64,000 nt of DNA from Limisphaerales bacterium (GTDB lineage Bacteria > Verrucomicrobiota > Verrucomicrobiia > Limisphaerales > SXTU01). A program made the position numbers and the translations under genes. Position 1 is the first letter of the stretch. Every line of letters begins with the position of its first letter. Under the pieces are notes generated by a model that saw nothing but the letters and a program-made list of their open reading frames with translations, had not been told where the DNA came from and ran no database searches. Location: the NCBI GenBank assembly GCA_009773355.1, contig WRPG01000017.1, positions 1 through 64,000 on the forward strand. The letters run 5' to 3'. Positions 35,282 to 45,500 of this stretch are shown here, one piece after another.

Positions 35282-35941
35282 GTGGCTGCCGCTCTCATCA
35301 CGCTGGTTCTGTTGAGCTACCTGCTCGGCTCGATTCCGACCGGCTTCCTCGTGGCGAAGGCGATGGGCGTGGACATCCGCAGCGTGGGCAGCGGGAACAT
35401 CGGAGCGACGAATGTGTTCCGCATCCTTGGCAAGGGAGCGGGAATCTTCGTGCTGACGGCGGATGCGTTGAAAGGGGCTTTTGCTGTCTGGCTTTCACGG
35501 TGGTTTGTTCACGGGGTCGAGCTTCACACGGGTGTGCATCTTCAATTGGAAATCGCCGCCGGCTTTGGTGCGATCCTCGGCCACAACTACACCTGCTGGC
35601 TGAAGTTCAAGGGCGGCAAGGGCATTGCCACCACGGCGGGCGTCTTCGCGGCGCTGGCTCCGGCGGCGTTCGGGATCGCGCTGGCGACGTGGCTGGTGGT
35701 CTTCGCGGCGAGCCGCTACGTGTCACTTGCGTCCATCGTGGCGGCGGTGGCGTTGCCGCTGGCGGTCTGGCTCACGGGCAACGGCGGCCTCCTCATTGGC
35801 GTCTCGACGGCGCTGGGCGCGCTCGCGATCTACAAGCACAAGGCCAACATCGAGCGCCTGCTGGCCGGCACGGAGAACCGCATCGGCGGGAAGAAACCGG
35901 AATCGCCTGCCCCGCCACCTCAAGAGGAAAAGAAGGATTAG
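35282..35941 (+). CDS. plsY: Glycerol-3-phosphate acyltransferase PlsY
   Basis: A 219-residue integral membrane protein that moves an acyl group from acyl-phosphate to glycerol-3-phosphate, the first step of phospholipid synthesis. Motifs are LLSYLLGSIPTGFLVAK, SVGSGNIGATNVFRILG, ADALKG, and GHNYTCWLKFKGGKGIATTAG, with five to six hydrophobic helices. The GTG at 35282 is selected so that the first helix starts right after the start; an upstream TTG at 35249 lies in a repeat. gpsA, which makes its substrate, follows on the same strand after 185 bp, so the two form a logical pair. Confidence 0.94.
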   Translation: MAAALITLVLLSYLLGSIPTGFLVAKAMGVDIRSVGSGNIGATNVFRILGKGAGIFVLTADALKGAFAVWLSRWFVHGVELHTGVHLQLEIAAGFGAILGHNYTCWLKFKGGKGIATTAGVFAALAPAAFGIALATWLVVFAASRYVSLASIVAAVALPLAVWLTGNGGLLIGVSTALGALAIYKHKANIERLLAGTENRIGGKKPESPAPPPQEEKKD

Positions 35942-36118
35942 CCACAAAAAGGCGCAAGGAACGCAAAGATGAAAACCCGAAACGTCCAACGTCCAACGCT
36001 CAACGCTCAACCTTCAACGGGGAGCGACGCGGCGACTTTGGATGTTGAAAGTTGGAAGTTGAGCGTTGGACGTTTCCCCGTCTTTTCTGTGCTCTTCTCT
36101 GTGTCCTTTCGCGGCAAA
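35940..36118. repeat. Nested inverted repeats between plsY and gpsA
   Basis: The inner element (35979-36076) has arms of 7-base units: CGTCCAA, CGTCCAA, CGCTCAA, CGCTCAA, CCTTCAA on one side and ACGTCCA, ACGCTCA, ACTTCCA, ACTTTCA on the other read as complement. The outer arms (about 35942-35970 and 36080-36116) resemble the GCGAAAGGGCGCAGAG family of 19731-19819. Confidence 0.85.
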
Positions 36119-36126
36119 ACACTCCC

Positions 36127-37107
36127 ATGAACATCACCGTCCTCGGCGCGGGCGCGTGGGGCACGGCGCTCGCCAAGCTCCTCCGCGAATCGGGCCACGC
36201 GGTCACGCTTTGGGGCCACGACCCCGGGCACCTTGCCGAGGTGCTCGCCACCGGCCGCAACGAGCGCTACCTGCCGGGCGTCACCCTGCCACCGGACATT
36301 CAGTGCCTCGCCGACTTGAATGACGCGGTTCGCAGCGCGGGCGAAGTGGTTGTGGCCGTGCCGTCGCGCGCCTTCCGCGAGGTGGCCAGTGCGTTGAGGG
36401 ACTTTCGCGGGCTGGCCATCAGCGTGACCAAGGGCATCGAGCACGACACTGGCCTGACCATGTGCGGCATCCTGCGCGCGTGCGCGCCACGAGCGAAGGT
36501 GGCCGCGTTGTCCGGCCCCACGCTCGCGCCCGAGGTGGCGCGCGGCATCCCGACCGCCATCGTCGCCGCGAGCGAGAACCTGGGGGCCGCGCACATCGTG
36601 CAGAGCCTCTTTCACCGGCCCTCGTTCCGCGTCTACACCAGCGCCGACCTGCTGGGCGTGGAACTGGGCGGGGCGCTCAAGAACATCATCGCCATCGCCG
36701 CCGGCGTGGGCGACGGCCTGGGCTTCGGCGACAACGCCAAGGCCGCTCTGGTCACGCGCGCGCTGGCGGAAATGCGCCGGCTCGGCGTGGCGTGCGGCGC
36801 GCAGGCGGAGACCTTTGCGGGCCTGAGCGGCCTCGGAGATTTGACCGTGACCTGCTTCTCGAAGTTGAGCCGGAACCGCTCCTTCGGCGAACGGCTCGGC
36901 AAGGGCGAGAAGCTGGCCGATTTGCTCGCCGGCACGCAGCACGTCGTCGAGGGCCATCCCACCGCACGCTCGGCGTGGCAGCTCGCGCGCAAGCACGGCG
37001 TCACCACGCCCATCATCGAGCAAGTCCACGCGATGCTTTACGAGGGGAAGGACGCAAGGGCGGCGGTGCGCGACCTGACGAACCGCGACTCGAAGGCGGA
37101 GGACTGA
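36127..37107 (+). CDS. gpsA: NAD(P)H-dependent glycerol-3-phosphate dehydrogenase
   Basis: A 326-residue enzyme reducing dihydroxyacetone phosphate to sn-glycerol-3-phosphate for phospholipid synthesis. It begins MNITVLGAGAWGTALAKLLRES (Rossmann GxGxxG), has SVTKGIEHDTGLTMC with the catalytic Lys region, ALSGPTLAPEVARGIPTA, and ELGGALKNIIAIAAGVGDGL with the second catalytic lysine. The ATG at 36127 is used; a longer frame from 36052 lies in repeat sequence. It follows plsY, the enzyme that uses its product. Confidence 0.96.
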   Translation: MNITVLGAGAWGTALAKLLRESGHAVTLWGHDPGHLAEVLATGRNERYLPGVTLPPDIQCLADLNDAVRSAGEVVVAVPSRAFREVASALRDFRGLAISVTKGIEHDTGLTMCGILRACAPRAKVAALSGPTLAPEVARGIPTAIVAASENLGAAHIVQSLFHRPSFRVYTSADLLGVELGGALKNIIAIAAGVGDGLGFGDNAKAALVTRALAEMRRLGVACGAQAETFAGLSGLGDLTVTCFSKLSRNRSFGERLGKGEKLADLLAGTQHVVEGHPTARSAWQLARKHGVTTPIIEQVHAMLYEGKDARAAVRDLTNRDSKAED

Positions 37108-37168
37108 AGCCGGCGTTGGCCCCGGCAGCTAGCGACCCATCGCTCCAGCGGACGGCGATGAGCCGCCG

Positions 37169-38254
37169 CTAAAGCTTCCGGTGGTTCGCCGCGCCGACGG
37201 GGATGTCCTTCGGTGCCTCCACCAGCAGCCGCTTCACATCGGCCACAAAGGCGCGCACGTCGGCCTCCGTTGTGTCCCACGCGCACATGAGCCGGCAGCC
37301 GCCCTGGCCGATGAAGGTGTAGAACTTCCAGCCCGCCGCCCGCAGCGCGACGATGAGCCACGGCGGCATCTCGATGAAGACGGCGTTGGCCTGGCGCGGG
37401 AACATGAGGCGCAGCTCGGGCAGCCGCACCAGCTCGTCGTGCAGCAGCGCGGCCATCGCGTTCGCGTGCCCGGCGTGCCGCAGCCACGCGCCGTCCTTGA
37501 GCATCCCGACCCACGGCGCGGAGAGGAACCGCATCTTCGAGGCGAGCTGGCCGGACTGTTTGCAGCGGTAGTCGAACTCGTGCGCCAGCTCGCGGTTGAA
37601 GAACACCACGGCGTCGCCGACGGGCGTGCCGTTCTTCGTGCCGCCGAAGCACAGCACGTCCACGCCGGCCTCCCACGTCACCTCGCGCGGCGCGCAGCCG
37701 AGCGCGGCGACGGCGTTGGCGAAGCGCGCGCCGTCCATGTGCAGCTTGAGGCCGAGCTGCTTGGTCTTCGCCCAAATCGCCTTCAGTTCGGCGACGGAAT
37801 AGACCGTGCCCAGTTCCGTGCTTTGCGTGACGCTGACGGCGCGGGGCTTGGGGTAATGCACGTCGGAGCGTTTCTTCACCATCCGCTCGATGCCAGCGGG
37901 GTCAATCTTCCCGTCCGCGCCGGGCACGGTGAGCACCTTCATGCCGTTGCTGAAAAACTCCGGCGCGCCGCACTCGTCGGTCTCGACGTGCGCGGTCTCG
38001 TGGCAGAGGACGCTGTGGTAGGACTGGCCGAGCGACGCGAGCGAGAGCGAATTCGCCGCCGTGCCGTTGAAGACGAAGAACACCTCGCAGGCCATGCCGA
38101 ACGTCGCTCGCAGGAGGTCGGCGGCCTCGGCGGTCCAGGGGTCGTCGCCGTAGCTGGGGGCGTGGCCGCGATTGGATGCCTCCAGGGCCTGCCAGGCTTC
38201 CGGGCAGATGCCGGCGTAGTTGTCGCTGGCGAAGTGGCGGCGGGCGGGTTGCAT
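37169..38254 (-). CDS. Low-specificity threonine aldolase-like PLP enzyme
   Basis: A 361-residue fold-type I PLP enzyme of the beta-eliminating-lyase/threonine aldolase group. Seen are FASDNYAGICPEAWQAL at the N-terminus, FFVFNGTAANSLSLASL, HVETDECGAPEFFSNGMKV, SVTQSTELGTVYS, KLHMDGARFANAVAAL and DVLCFGGTKNGTPVGDAVVFF with the PLP lysine in GGTKNG. It probably cleaves L-threonine or allo-threonine to glycine and acetaldehyde. The ATG at 38252-38254 (MQPARRHFASDNY) is chosen; upstream codons to 38356 are not conserved. The gene is divergent from a pseudopilin gene. Confidence 0.93.
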   Translation of the reverse strand: MQPARRHFASDNYAGICPEAWQALEASNRGHAPSYGDDPWTAEAADLLRATFGMACEVFFVFNGTAANSLSLASLGQSYHSVLCHETAHVETDECGAPEFFSNGMKVLTVPGADGKIDPAGIERMVKKRSDVHYPKPRAVSVTQSTELGTVYSVAELKAIWAKTKQLGLKLHMDGARFANAVAALGCAPREVTWEAGVDVLCFGGTKNGTPVGDAVVFFNRELAHEFDYRCKQSGQLASKMRFLSAPWVGMLKDGAWLRHAGHANAMAALLHDELVRLPELRLMFPRQANAVFIEMPPWLIVALRAAGWKFYTFIGQGGCRLMCAWDTTEADVRAFVADVKRLLVEAPKDIPVGAANHRKL

Positions 38255-38346
38255 GACGGGAGGATGATGGGCGGGCAGGCGGCGAATTGACAAGCGCGGG
38301 GGTTGGCGGGATAAGTAACCCGACCCTGCGACCGCAACCAACGGCC

Positions 38347-39192
38347 ATGAAAGCAACCCGCTTCACCACGCGCCCGTCTTTCCGGGACGGCTTCACGCTC
38401 ATCGAACTGCTCGTCGTCATCGCGATCATCGCGATTCTGGCGGGGATGCTGTTGCCGGCGTTGAGCAAGGCGAAACAGAAGGCGCACGGCACTCAGTGCT
38501 TGAACGGCCTCAAGCAGCTTGAGCTGGCCATCACGATGTATTCCGACGACCACGAGGATCGGATCATCTCCAACAACAACGCCGCGGGGGCCGCCACCTC
38601 GGCCGAGCCGAACGCGTGGATTCAGGGCAACGTCCAGCTCGGCAACGCCAACTACACCAACGAAATCCGGAACGGCAAGCTCTTCCGCTACCACAACACC
38701 GAGAAGATATACGTCTGCCCCGGCACGCGCGCCAAGACCATCAACGCCAGCCCCATCCCCGGCATCCCGCATCACCGCTCCTACGCGATGTCGGTGGGAG
38801 TCAATTGCTCGGTGGTTGCGCAGAGCGTCAAGCGCATCGCTGCAATCCAAAAGCCCTCGGATGTCATCATCTTCCTGGAGGAAAACCCGGTGAGCATTGA
38901 CAACGGCGCGGCCGGAATCCGCCCGTTGAGCGCGTTGCAAGGGGGGCAGTGGACCACATGGAATCCTCCCTCCGGCCGTCACAACAATGGCGCGGCGATC
39001 TCCTTCGCGGACGGTCATGTGGAAAACTACGTCTGGCGCAGCGGCTTTGTCCGCGTGAACCAGCAATACAACGACAACTCGCACCCCACCTACCGGACCT
39101 CTGTCACCGGTAATCCCCTGAACGGCGGCTTCAATGTCGGCGTCAACGACCCCGACTCCCTCCGCATGGCCAACGGCCTGAACTACCAGTAA
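38347..39192 (+). CDS. Type II secretion-like pseudopilin (DGH type)
   Basis: A 281-residue pseudopilin-like protein. A leader [15 protein letters not shown] precedes [20 protein letters not shown] and [20 protein letters not shown], so it should be cleaved by prepilin peptidase and inserted in the inner membrane. The C-terminal region has [12 protein letters not shown], the DGH motif shared with paralogues, and lacks other known domains. The ATG at 38347 is selected by the short leader. No lipoprotein partner follows; a spacer filled with repeats leads to the triheme protein gene. Confidence 0.9.
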   Translation: MKATRFTTRPSFRDGFTLIELLVVIAIIAILAGMLLPALSKAKQKAHGTQCLNGLKQLELAITMYSDDHEDRIISNNNAAGAATSAEPNAWIQGNVQLGNANYTNEIRNGKLFRYHNTEKIYVCPGTRAKTINASPIPGIPHHRSYAMSVGVNCSVVAQSVKRIAAIQKPSDVIIFLEENPVSIDNGAAGIRPLSALQGGQWTTWNPPSGRHNNGAAISFADGHVENYVWRSGFVRVNQQYNDNSHPTYRTSVTGNPLNGGFNVGVNDPDSLRMANGLNYQ

Positions 39193-39345
39193 GCCGCACA
39201 TTCCCCGCTCGCCAAGCGCTGCCCGTCCGTCTAAAACGCCGCTGATCACATGAGCGGCCACGCCATTTCCCGTTCCTTCCGTGCCGTCGGGTTTTCCTCG
39301 CCCACCGCCACGCCCGCCTCCACCACCTCGCCGCCGAGCCACCCG

Positions 39346-39490
39346 CATCGTCTTGGACTGCGGTGGCAGAGCGCAGCGGCGACACCGCTTTGGCGTCCCG
39401 CGCAGCGGAAGGCGCCGTTGCCCACCGACTGCTCCGCAGGACGCCAAAGCGGCGTGGCACTGCGCTTCCCGCCGCAGTCCAAGACATCGC
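39346..39490. repeat. Large inverted repeat between pseudopilin and triheme gene
   Basis: Arms of about 45-50 bases (roughly 39349-39397 and 39438-39488) read CGTCTTGGACTGCGG and TTTGGCGTCC on one strand and their near complements on the other. They occupy the 378-bp gap before the triheme gene together with the hairpin at 39561-39624, and I see no gene in this gap. Confidence 0.85.
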
Positions 39491-39560
39491 CGGCCGCCGC
39501 CGCGTCCCTCACAGACCGCGCCCTCACACCGCCTCGCAGCGGTCGGCCCAACCGAAAGAC

Positions 39561-39624
39561 TGGCAAACGAATGGGGACAAACGAATCCCCGACTAGGCAT
39601 TCGTTTGTCCCCATTCGCTTGCCA
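39561..39624. repeat. Perfect-type hairpin containing a candidate start codon
   Basis: Arms 39561-39586 and 39599-39624 pair at 25 of 26 positions with a 12-base loop (CGAATGGGGACAAACGAAT core). The ATG at 39571, the probable start of the triheme protein, lies inside the left arm, so folding of the mRNA could hide it. Confidence 0.92.
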
Positions 39625-42480
39625 TCTTTGTCCGCCCCAAATCTTTGGGTCTTCCTCTTCCTCCTCACCGCCACCACCGCCCCCGCCGCGCCGCGCACGC
39701 CGTGGACCACCTCGCGCGTCACCGGCTCGCCGAACCCGCCCGCGCCTTTCACCGTCGAGCGCGTCTTCCCGCAGCGCAACTTTGACCGCCCCGTCGAGTT
39801 CATGCGTCAGCCCGGCAGCGACCGCTGGGTGGTGCTGCTGGAGGGTGGAAAACTCCTTTCCTTCCGTCCGAGCGACGCCGGCACGAACACCGACCTCGCC
39901 CTCGATTGCCGGGAATTCCGCTCCGCCGCCCGGCCCATCGGCTTCACCTTTCACCCCGGCTTCGCGACCAACCGCTTCGTCTTCGTGAACCACAACGAGG
40001 GCTACAACCGCGAGCACGGCGCGCGCGTCTCGCGCTTCACCGCCTCCTCGCTCGACCCGCTGCGCCTCGACCCCGCCAGCGAGCGGCCCATCATCTCGTG
40101 GCTCGGCGGCGGCCACAACGGCTGCACGCTCGTCTTCGGCTCCGACGGGATGCTCTACCTCTCCACCGGCGACGCCGCCGAGCCGGACCCGCCCGACGGC
40201 TTGCGCAAGACCGGCCAGGACATCTCCGACCTGCTCTCCGCCATCCTGCGCATTGACGTGGGCCGCACCGAGGGCACGAACAATTACGCCGTGCCCAAGG
40301 ACAATCCCTTCGTCACCACGCCCGGCGCGCGCGGCGAGGTCTGGGCGTTCGGCTTCCGCAACCCGTTCCGCACCGCGTTCGGCCCGGACGGCATGTTGTG
40401 GGTCGGCGACGTGGGCTGGGAGCAGTGGGAAATGATTTTCCGCGTGAAGCGCGGCGGCAACTACGGCTGGGCCATCACCGAAGGCCCGAACACCCGCGTT
40501 CGCACCGACGTGAAGCCCGGCCCCGGCCCCATCCTGCCCGCCATCGTCGCCATCCCGCACAGCGAAGGCGCGAGCGTGACGGGCGGGCGCTTCTATCGCG
40601 GGAAGAAGTTTCCCAAGCTCAACGGCGCTTACATCTACGGCGACTGGGAGACCGGCAAGTTCTGGGCGCTCCGGCACGACGGCGACAAGCTGCTCTCCAA
40701 CACCGAGCTGTGCGACACCGTGCTCAAGCCCGTCTCCTTCGCCGAGGACGCCGACAACGAGCTGCTCATACTCGACCACCAAGGCGGCATCTACCGCTTC
40801 GTGCCGAACCCCGCGCCGCCCGCGAACCAGGCCTTCCCGCGCAAGCTCTCCGAGACCGGCCTCTTCGCCTCGCTCAAGCCCCTCGCGCCCGCGTCCGGCG
40901 TCGAGCCTTACGCGCCCGCCGCTCCGATGTGGAACGACGGCGCGGTCGCGCAGCATCACCTCGCCATCCCCGGCGACGGCGTCATCGCCACCACCAACGC
41001 GCGCAAGGTCATCTCCGGCTTCATGTGGCATTTCCCAACGGACACCGTCCTCGCGCGCACGCTCACGCTGGAGATGAAGCGGGGCGACCCCGCCAGCGCC
41101 CGCCGCATCGAGACGCAGCTAATGCACTTCGACGGCCAAGGCTGGAACCCTTACACCTACCGCTGGAACCTCGCGCAGACCGATGCCGCGCTCGTTCCCA
41201 GCGAGGGCGCGAGCGACATGTTCAACGTGACCGACGCCACCGCGCCCGGCGGACGCCGCGAGCTGGCGTGGCGCTTCCACAGCCGCTCCGAGTGCCTCCG
41301 CTGCCACAACGCGTGGGCGAGCGAAACCGTCGGCTTCAACTGGCTGCAACTCGGTGCAGCCAGCTACGCCCCCGCGAAGGGCGAAACCACCGCCGCACCC
41401 AGCGAGTTGCGCCGCCTTGAAGAGCGTGGCCTCATGCAGGTGAGCGGCCTGCCGAAGAACCTCGCCCGCCTCGTCAACCCGCACGACACCGCGCAACCGC
41501 TCGAAGCCCGCGCCCGCTCGTGGCTGCACGCCAACTGCGCCGCCTGCCACCGCAACGGCGCAGGTGGAGCCGTTCCGTCGCACCTGAACATTGACAAGAA
41601 GCTCGACGCCGCCCGCGTCGTGGACGCGAAACCCACGCGCGGCGACTTCGGCCTACCCGACGCGCGCGTCATAGCGCCGGGTTGGCCCTATAGCTCCGTG
41701 TTGCTCTGGCGCATCGCGACGGAAGGCGTGGGGCGCATGCCGATGACTGGCTCGCGGACGGTGGACGAGGCGGGGGTGCGGTTGATGCGAGACTGGATTT
41801 CACAACTTAAGGCAGCGCAAAGCAACCCAGAGCCAAACGTTGCCGGTGATGGAGATTTGTTCGCGCACATGGACAATCCACTCAAAGTCGCATTAACCCT
41901 GAATGACTTAGGACCAAGACCCCGAAAGGAAATAGCTGCATCCTCTCTTCGAGTCACCAACGCCCTTGCCCGCGACCTCTTCCAGCGCTTCCTCCCGCCC
42001 GAGCAACGCCGCCGCACGCTCGGCGCGGACTTCGCCGCGTCCGAAGTGCTCGCGTTGCGCGGCGATGCCAAGCGCGGCAGCGCCGTCTTCGCCAACGAGT
42101 CCGGCGGCCAGTGCGTCCGCTGCCACCGCGCCCACGGCGCGGGCCGCGACTTCGGCCCCGACCTCACCGACATCGCCCGCAAATACGACCGCGCCACGCT
42201 GCTCACGCACATCACGCAGCCGAACCTCCTCGTCGCCCCCGAGCACCGCACGCACTCGGTCCTGCTCCGCGACGACACCGAACTGACCGGCTTCCTCAAG
42301 TCGCGCACGCCCGCCGAGCTTCTCCTCCGCCTCGAAGACGGCACCGACCGCCACGTCCCCGCCGCGCAAGTCGCGACCACCCGCGAGTCCGCCCTCTCCG
42401 CGATGCCGGACGGCCTCCTCGCCGCGCTGACGGCACAGGAAGCCGCCGACCTTTTGGAGTTCCTCCTGTCCCACCCGTAA
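39571..42480 (+). CDS. Exported triheme protein: sugar-dehydrogenase-like propeller plus cytochrome c segments
   Basis: A 969-residue exported protein. A signal segment (NLWVFLFLLTATTAPA) precedes a PQQ-type glucose/sorbosone dehydrogenase beta-propeller (about 60-410; GGHNGCTLVFGSDGMLYLSTGD, RGEVWAFGFRNPFRTAFG, GNYGWAITEGPNTR). Then come three CXXCH haem sites: C575 (CLRCH), C656 (CAACH) and C848 (CVRCH), the last inside a PVC-type haem-binding domain with GRDFGPDLTDIA. It should oxidise a sugar or similar substrate and pass electrons to haems. The start is uncertain: ATG 39571 lies in a hairpin, TTG 39619 or 39628 would place the signal peptide nearer, and the frame stays open back to 39250 through repeat sequence. 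Confidence 0.85.
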   Translation: MGTNESPTRHSFVPIRLPSLSAPNLWVFLFLLTATTAPAAPRTPWTTSRVTGSPNPPAPFTVERVFPQRNFDRPVEFMRQPGSDRWVVLLEGGKLLSFRPSDAGTNTDLALDCREFRSAARPIGFTFHPGFATNRFVFVNHNEGYNREHGARVSRFTASSLDPLRLDPASERPIISWLGGGHNGCTLVFGSDGMLYLSTGDAAEPDPPDGLRKTGQDISDLLSAILRIDVGRTEGTNNYAVPKDNPFVTTPGARGEVWAFGFRNPFRTAFGPDGMLWVGDVGWEQWEMIFRVKRGGNYGWAITEGPNTRVRTDVKPGPGPILPAIVAIPHSEGASVTGGRFYRGKKFPKLNGAYIYGDWETGKFWALRHDGDKLLSNTELCDTVLKPVSFAEDADNELLILDHQGGIYRFVPNPAPPANQAFPRKLSETGLFASLKPLAPASGVEPYAPAAPMWNDGAVAQHHLAIPGDGVIATTNARKVISGFMWHFPTDTVLARTLTLEMKRGDPASARRIETQLMHFDGQGWNPYTYRWNLAQTDAALVPSEGASDMFNVTDATAPGGRRELAWRFHSRSECLRCHNAWASETVGFNWLQLGAASYAPAKGETTAAPSELRRLEERGLMQVSGLPKNLARLVNPHDTAQPLEARARSWLHANCAACHRNGAGGAVPSHLNIDKKLDAARVVDAKPTRGDFGLPDARVIAPGWPYSSVLLWRIATEGVGRMPMTGSRTVDEAGVRLMRDWISQLKAAQSNPEPNVAGDGDLFAHMDNPLKVALTLNDLGPRPRKEIAASSLRVTNALARDLFQRFLPPEQRRRTLGADFAASEVLALRGDAKRGSAVFANESGGQCVRCHRAHGAGRDFGPDLTDIARKYDRATLLTHITQPNLLVAPEHRTHSVLLRDDTELTGFLKSRTPAELLLRLEDGTDRHVPAAQVATTRESALSAMPDGLLAALTAQEAADLLEFLLSHP

Positions 42481-42517
42481 CCGTCCGGTTGGTTGCCGTC
42501 TCACCCGCGCCATGGGC

Positions 42518-45500
42518 TTACTCCCGCAGCCAGGCGAGGAGGTCCGCCATCGCCGGCGGCGGGAGCGCGGCTTCCAGACCCTCGGGCATCAGGCTGAGGG
42601 GCGACGGGCGCAGGGTCTTCACGTTCGGACGCAGCAGCTTGTCCTTCACGCCGTTCGCCTGCGCCAGGGTGAAGCCGGTGGCGGTCTCGTCGGTGACGAG
42701 GCCGGTCAACGCTCGGTCGTCCTTCGTGTCCACGTTGTAGGCGATGTAGCGCGGTTCGATGGCGGCATTCGGGTCGAGGATGGCGGTGAGGAAATCGCCG
42801 ACGGGCTTGGTGCGGAAGGTCGCGAGGTCCGGGCCGAGCGCGTGGCCGAGGCCGCGATAGGCGTGGCAGGCGGCACAGCTCGCGGTGAAGAGCGCGGCTC
42901 CCTTCTTGGCGTCGCCCTTGAGCGAGGGGACGGTTGCGTAGCTCGCGAGCACGGTGGCGCGCGAGGCGGTCTGCTCGGGAAAGAGTTTGACCACGCGCGC
43001 CTTCGTCGCGTCGCTGCCGTGCCAGCGGAGGCGGTTGCGCGTGGCGGGCGGAATCTCCGCGAGGCCGACCACGCCGCGCTCGACGGCGTTGAGGAGCGAC
43101 TGGGTCCACGACTCCTGGCTCGCGAGCAGTTCCACGACGGCGGGCCGCGTCGCGACGGGCAGCGCGGCCCACTGCGCGAGGATGAGTTCGTCCGTCCCCG
43201 CCCAGCGGCGCGTGCGCAGCGTGGTGAGCGCGACCTGCTGCAACGCATCGCTCGCCGGCGGCACGAGCAGGCCGGCGACGATGGGGGCGTCGGCGTCGGG
43301 ACGGTTAAAGCCGCGCCCCAGCAGTGGCACGGACGCCCGGCGCGTGGCGTCGGAGGACTTCGGGCTGGCGGCGAAGGTGCGGGCGTCGGCGTAGAGTTGC
43401 TCCAGACGCTTCACGGCGGCGCGGATTTCGGTGCTGGGCGACGCAGTGAATTTGGTCAGCGCAAGCCCGCGAGTGTCGAAGGCGTCCTGCAACGCGGTCA
43501 TCGCGTAGAGCTGCCATTGCTGCGTGCGCTTGCCTTCCGCCGGGGCGAGCGCGGTGAGCAGCGACGCGAACTCAGTGTCACTCGCCGACGCGGACGCGGT
43601 AGCAATGAGCTGGCCGAGGAACTCGTTGCGGCCCGGCGCGGTGGCGGGCGCGGTGACGGCGACCTTGAGCAACTCGCCGGTGCGGCCCACGGCTCCGCTG
43701 AGGATGGCGGCGCGCTGGTAAGGGTCGCCCATGCCCTCGCGGGCGAGTTGCGCGAGCACGGCGGTCGCACGCGGGTCGCTCCATGTGCCGAGAGTGAAGG
43801 CGAGCTGGTAGCGGACGGTGGGGTCGCGCTCTTCAACTCGATTGAGCAAGGCACGCTGGCTGAACTCGTCAGTGGCGAGGCGAGGTTCGAGCAGGCGCAA
43901 TGCAAAACGCCGAACCGACGGATGGGGGTCGTTCAACGCACGAAGCAGCAACGTGTTTTCCACAGTCCAGTCTTGATCAGGAACACGGGGCTTGGTCACA
44001 AAGCTGACCGCCGCAGCAATGGCTCGCGGTTCAATCCATTCATTCAGCAGCGCCAATGCCTGCAAACGCACTGTCGGGTTCGGTGAGGAGCCGAACAATT
44101 GTGCCAGTTCCGCTTCGGTAGTCGGGTCGGCGCGATGCAGCAGCTCCCGATGCACCAGGTCGCGTGCGACGCCGTTCTCAGTATTCAGTGCGGCGACAAC
44201 TTGCGCGGTCGTCAGCTTGGTCAGGTCGTTGAAGGGCCGGAGCTTCGCTCCTTGCGGGTAGATGCGGTAGATGCGGCCCTTGTCCGAGCCGGCGCGCACG
44301 TCGAGCGTCTTCAGCCGGTCGGGTGGAATCCAGCGCGGGTGCTCGATGACGAAGCGATACATGTCCACGACCCACAGCGCACCGTCGGGACCGGTGAGCG
44401 CCTGCACGGGGCGGAACCAGTTGTCGGTGCTCGCCAGAAACTCGGACTGAACTTCGTCGGCGGCACGGGCGGCGGTGAAGGTGACGCCGTTGGGCGTGAG
44501 CACGAGGCGGCGGACCAGGTTGTGCACCGGCTCGCAGACGAAGAGGTTCTGGCTGAAGCCCGCGCCCAGCAGTGTGTCGCGATACACGCCCAGGCCGCAG
44601 GCGCTCGTGACGTGATTCAGCGACTGCGGGCTGTTGAAGCGCTCCAGCGGCGTGCTGACGGGGTTCAAGCGCGCGAGGCTGGCGGCGAGGTTCACGCTCG
44701 GCGGCGGCGCGGGGACGTGCGGGTTGCGCGCGAGGTAGCGGTCGGGCAGCGGGTAATGGTAGGCGAAGGTGCTGTTGTGGCAGCCGAACCAGTTGCCGAA
44801 GTCGTCGCGCGCGCGGCCCTGCTGCGTGAGGCCGGACGTGGCCTCGAACTCGCCGGTGTCGGGCCGGAAGCGGAAGTCGCGGCCGCGGATGTTCACCGCC
44901 TTGGTAGCAGCCGACGTGAGGAGGCTCTGACTGGTTGGCGATTGCCGATTGGCGATTGCCGATTCTGAAGTGAGACTCCTCACGTCGTCTCCTACGGCGA
45001 TGTCGCCGCCGAGCAAGCCGTTCGCGCCGTGGACCCAGTTGTCGAGGCCGAGGGAGAGGCTGTTCACGCGGGCCTGGTAGTTGTTGGTTTCAAAACCCGT
45101 GTAGAGCTTGCGCACCACGTCGGCCTTGCCGTCGCCGTTCGTGTCCTCGGCGTAAATGATGTCCGGCGCGGCGCAGATGAGCGCGCCCTTGCGCCACGCC
45201 ATCACTCCGGTCGGGAACGGCAGGCCGTCGAGGAAGAGTGTGGCGCGGTCGAACGGGCCGTCGGGCCGCGAGCGGGTGAGGGATTTTACGCGGCCGCCGG
45301 GCTTCCAGTTGCCATCCGAGCCCATCGGATAATCGGCCATCTCCACGACCCACAGCTTGCCGTCGGTGCCGAAATCAATCGCGACGGGGCTGGTGACGAG
45401 CGGCTCGGCGGCGACAAGCTCGATGGTGAGGCCGGGCTTGGTGCGGAGGGTGGCGAGGGAGTCGGTCGGGGACTTCGGAGGCGGGTTGCCCGTGCCGGCT

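Noticed and set aside
39250-39570. Longer N-terminus for the triheme gene
   Set aside because: These codons are inside inverted repeats and show no signal peptide; the leader begins after 39571.
37939-41031. Long minus-strand open frame (1,030 codons) across the threonine aldolase, pseudopilin and triheme genes
   Set aside because: It overlaps three well-supported genes and has low-complexity, unrecognisable translation.
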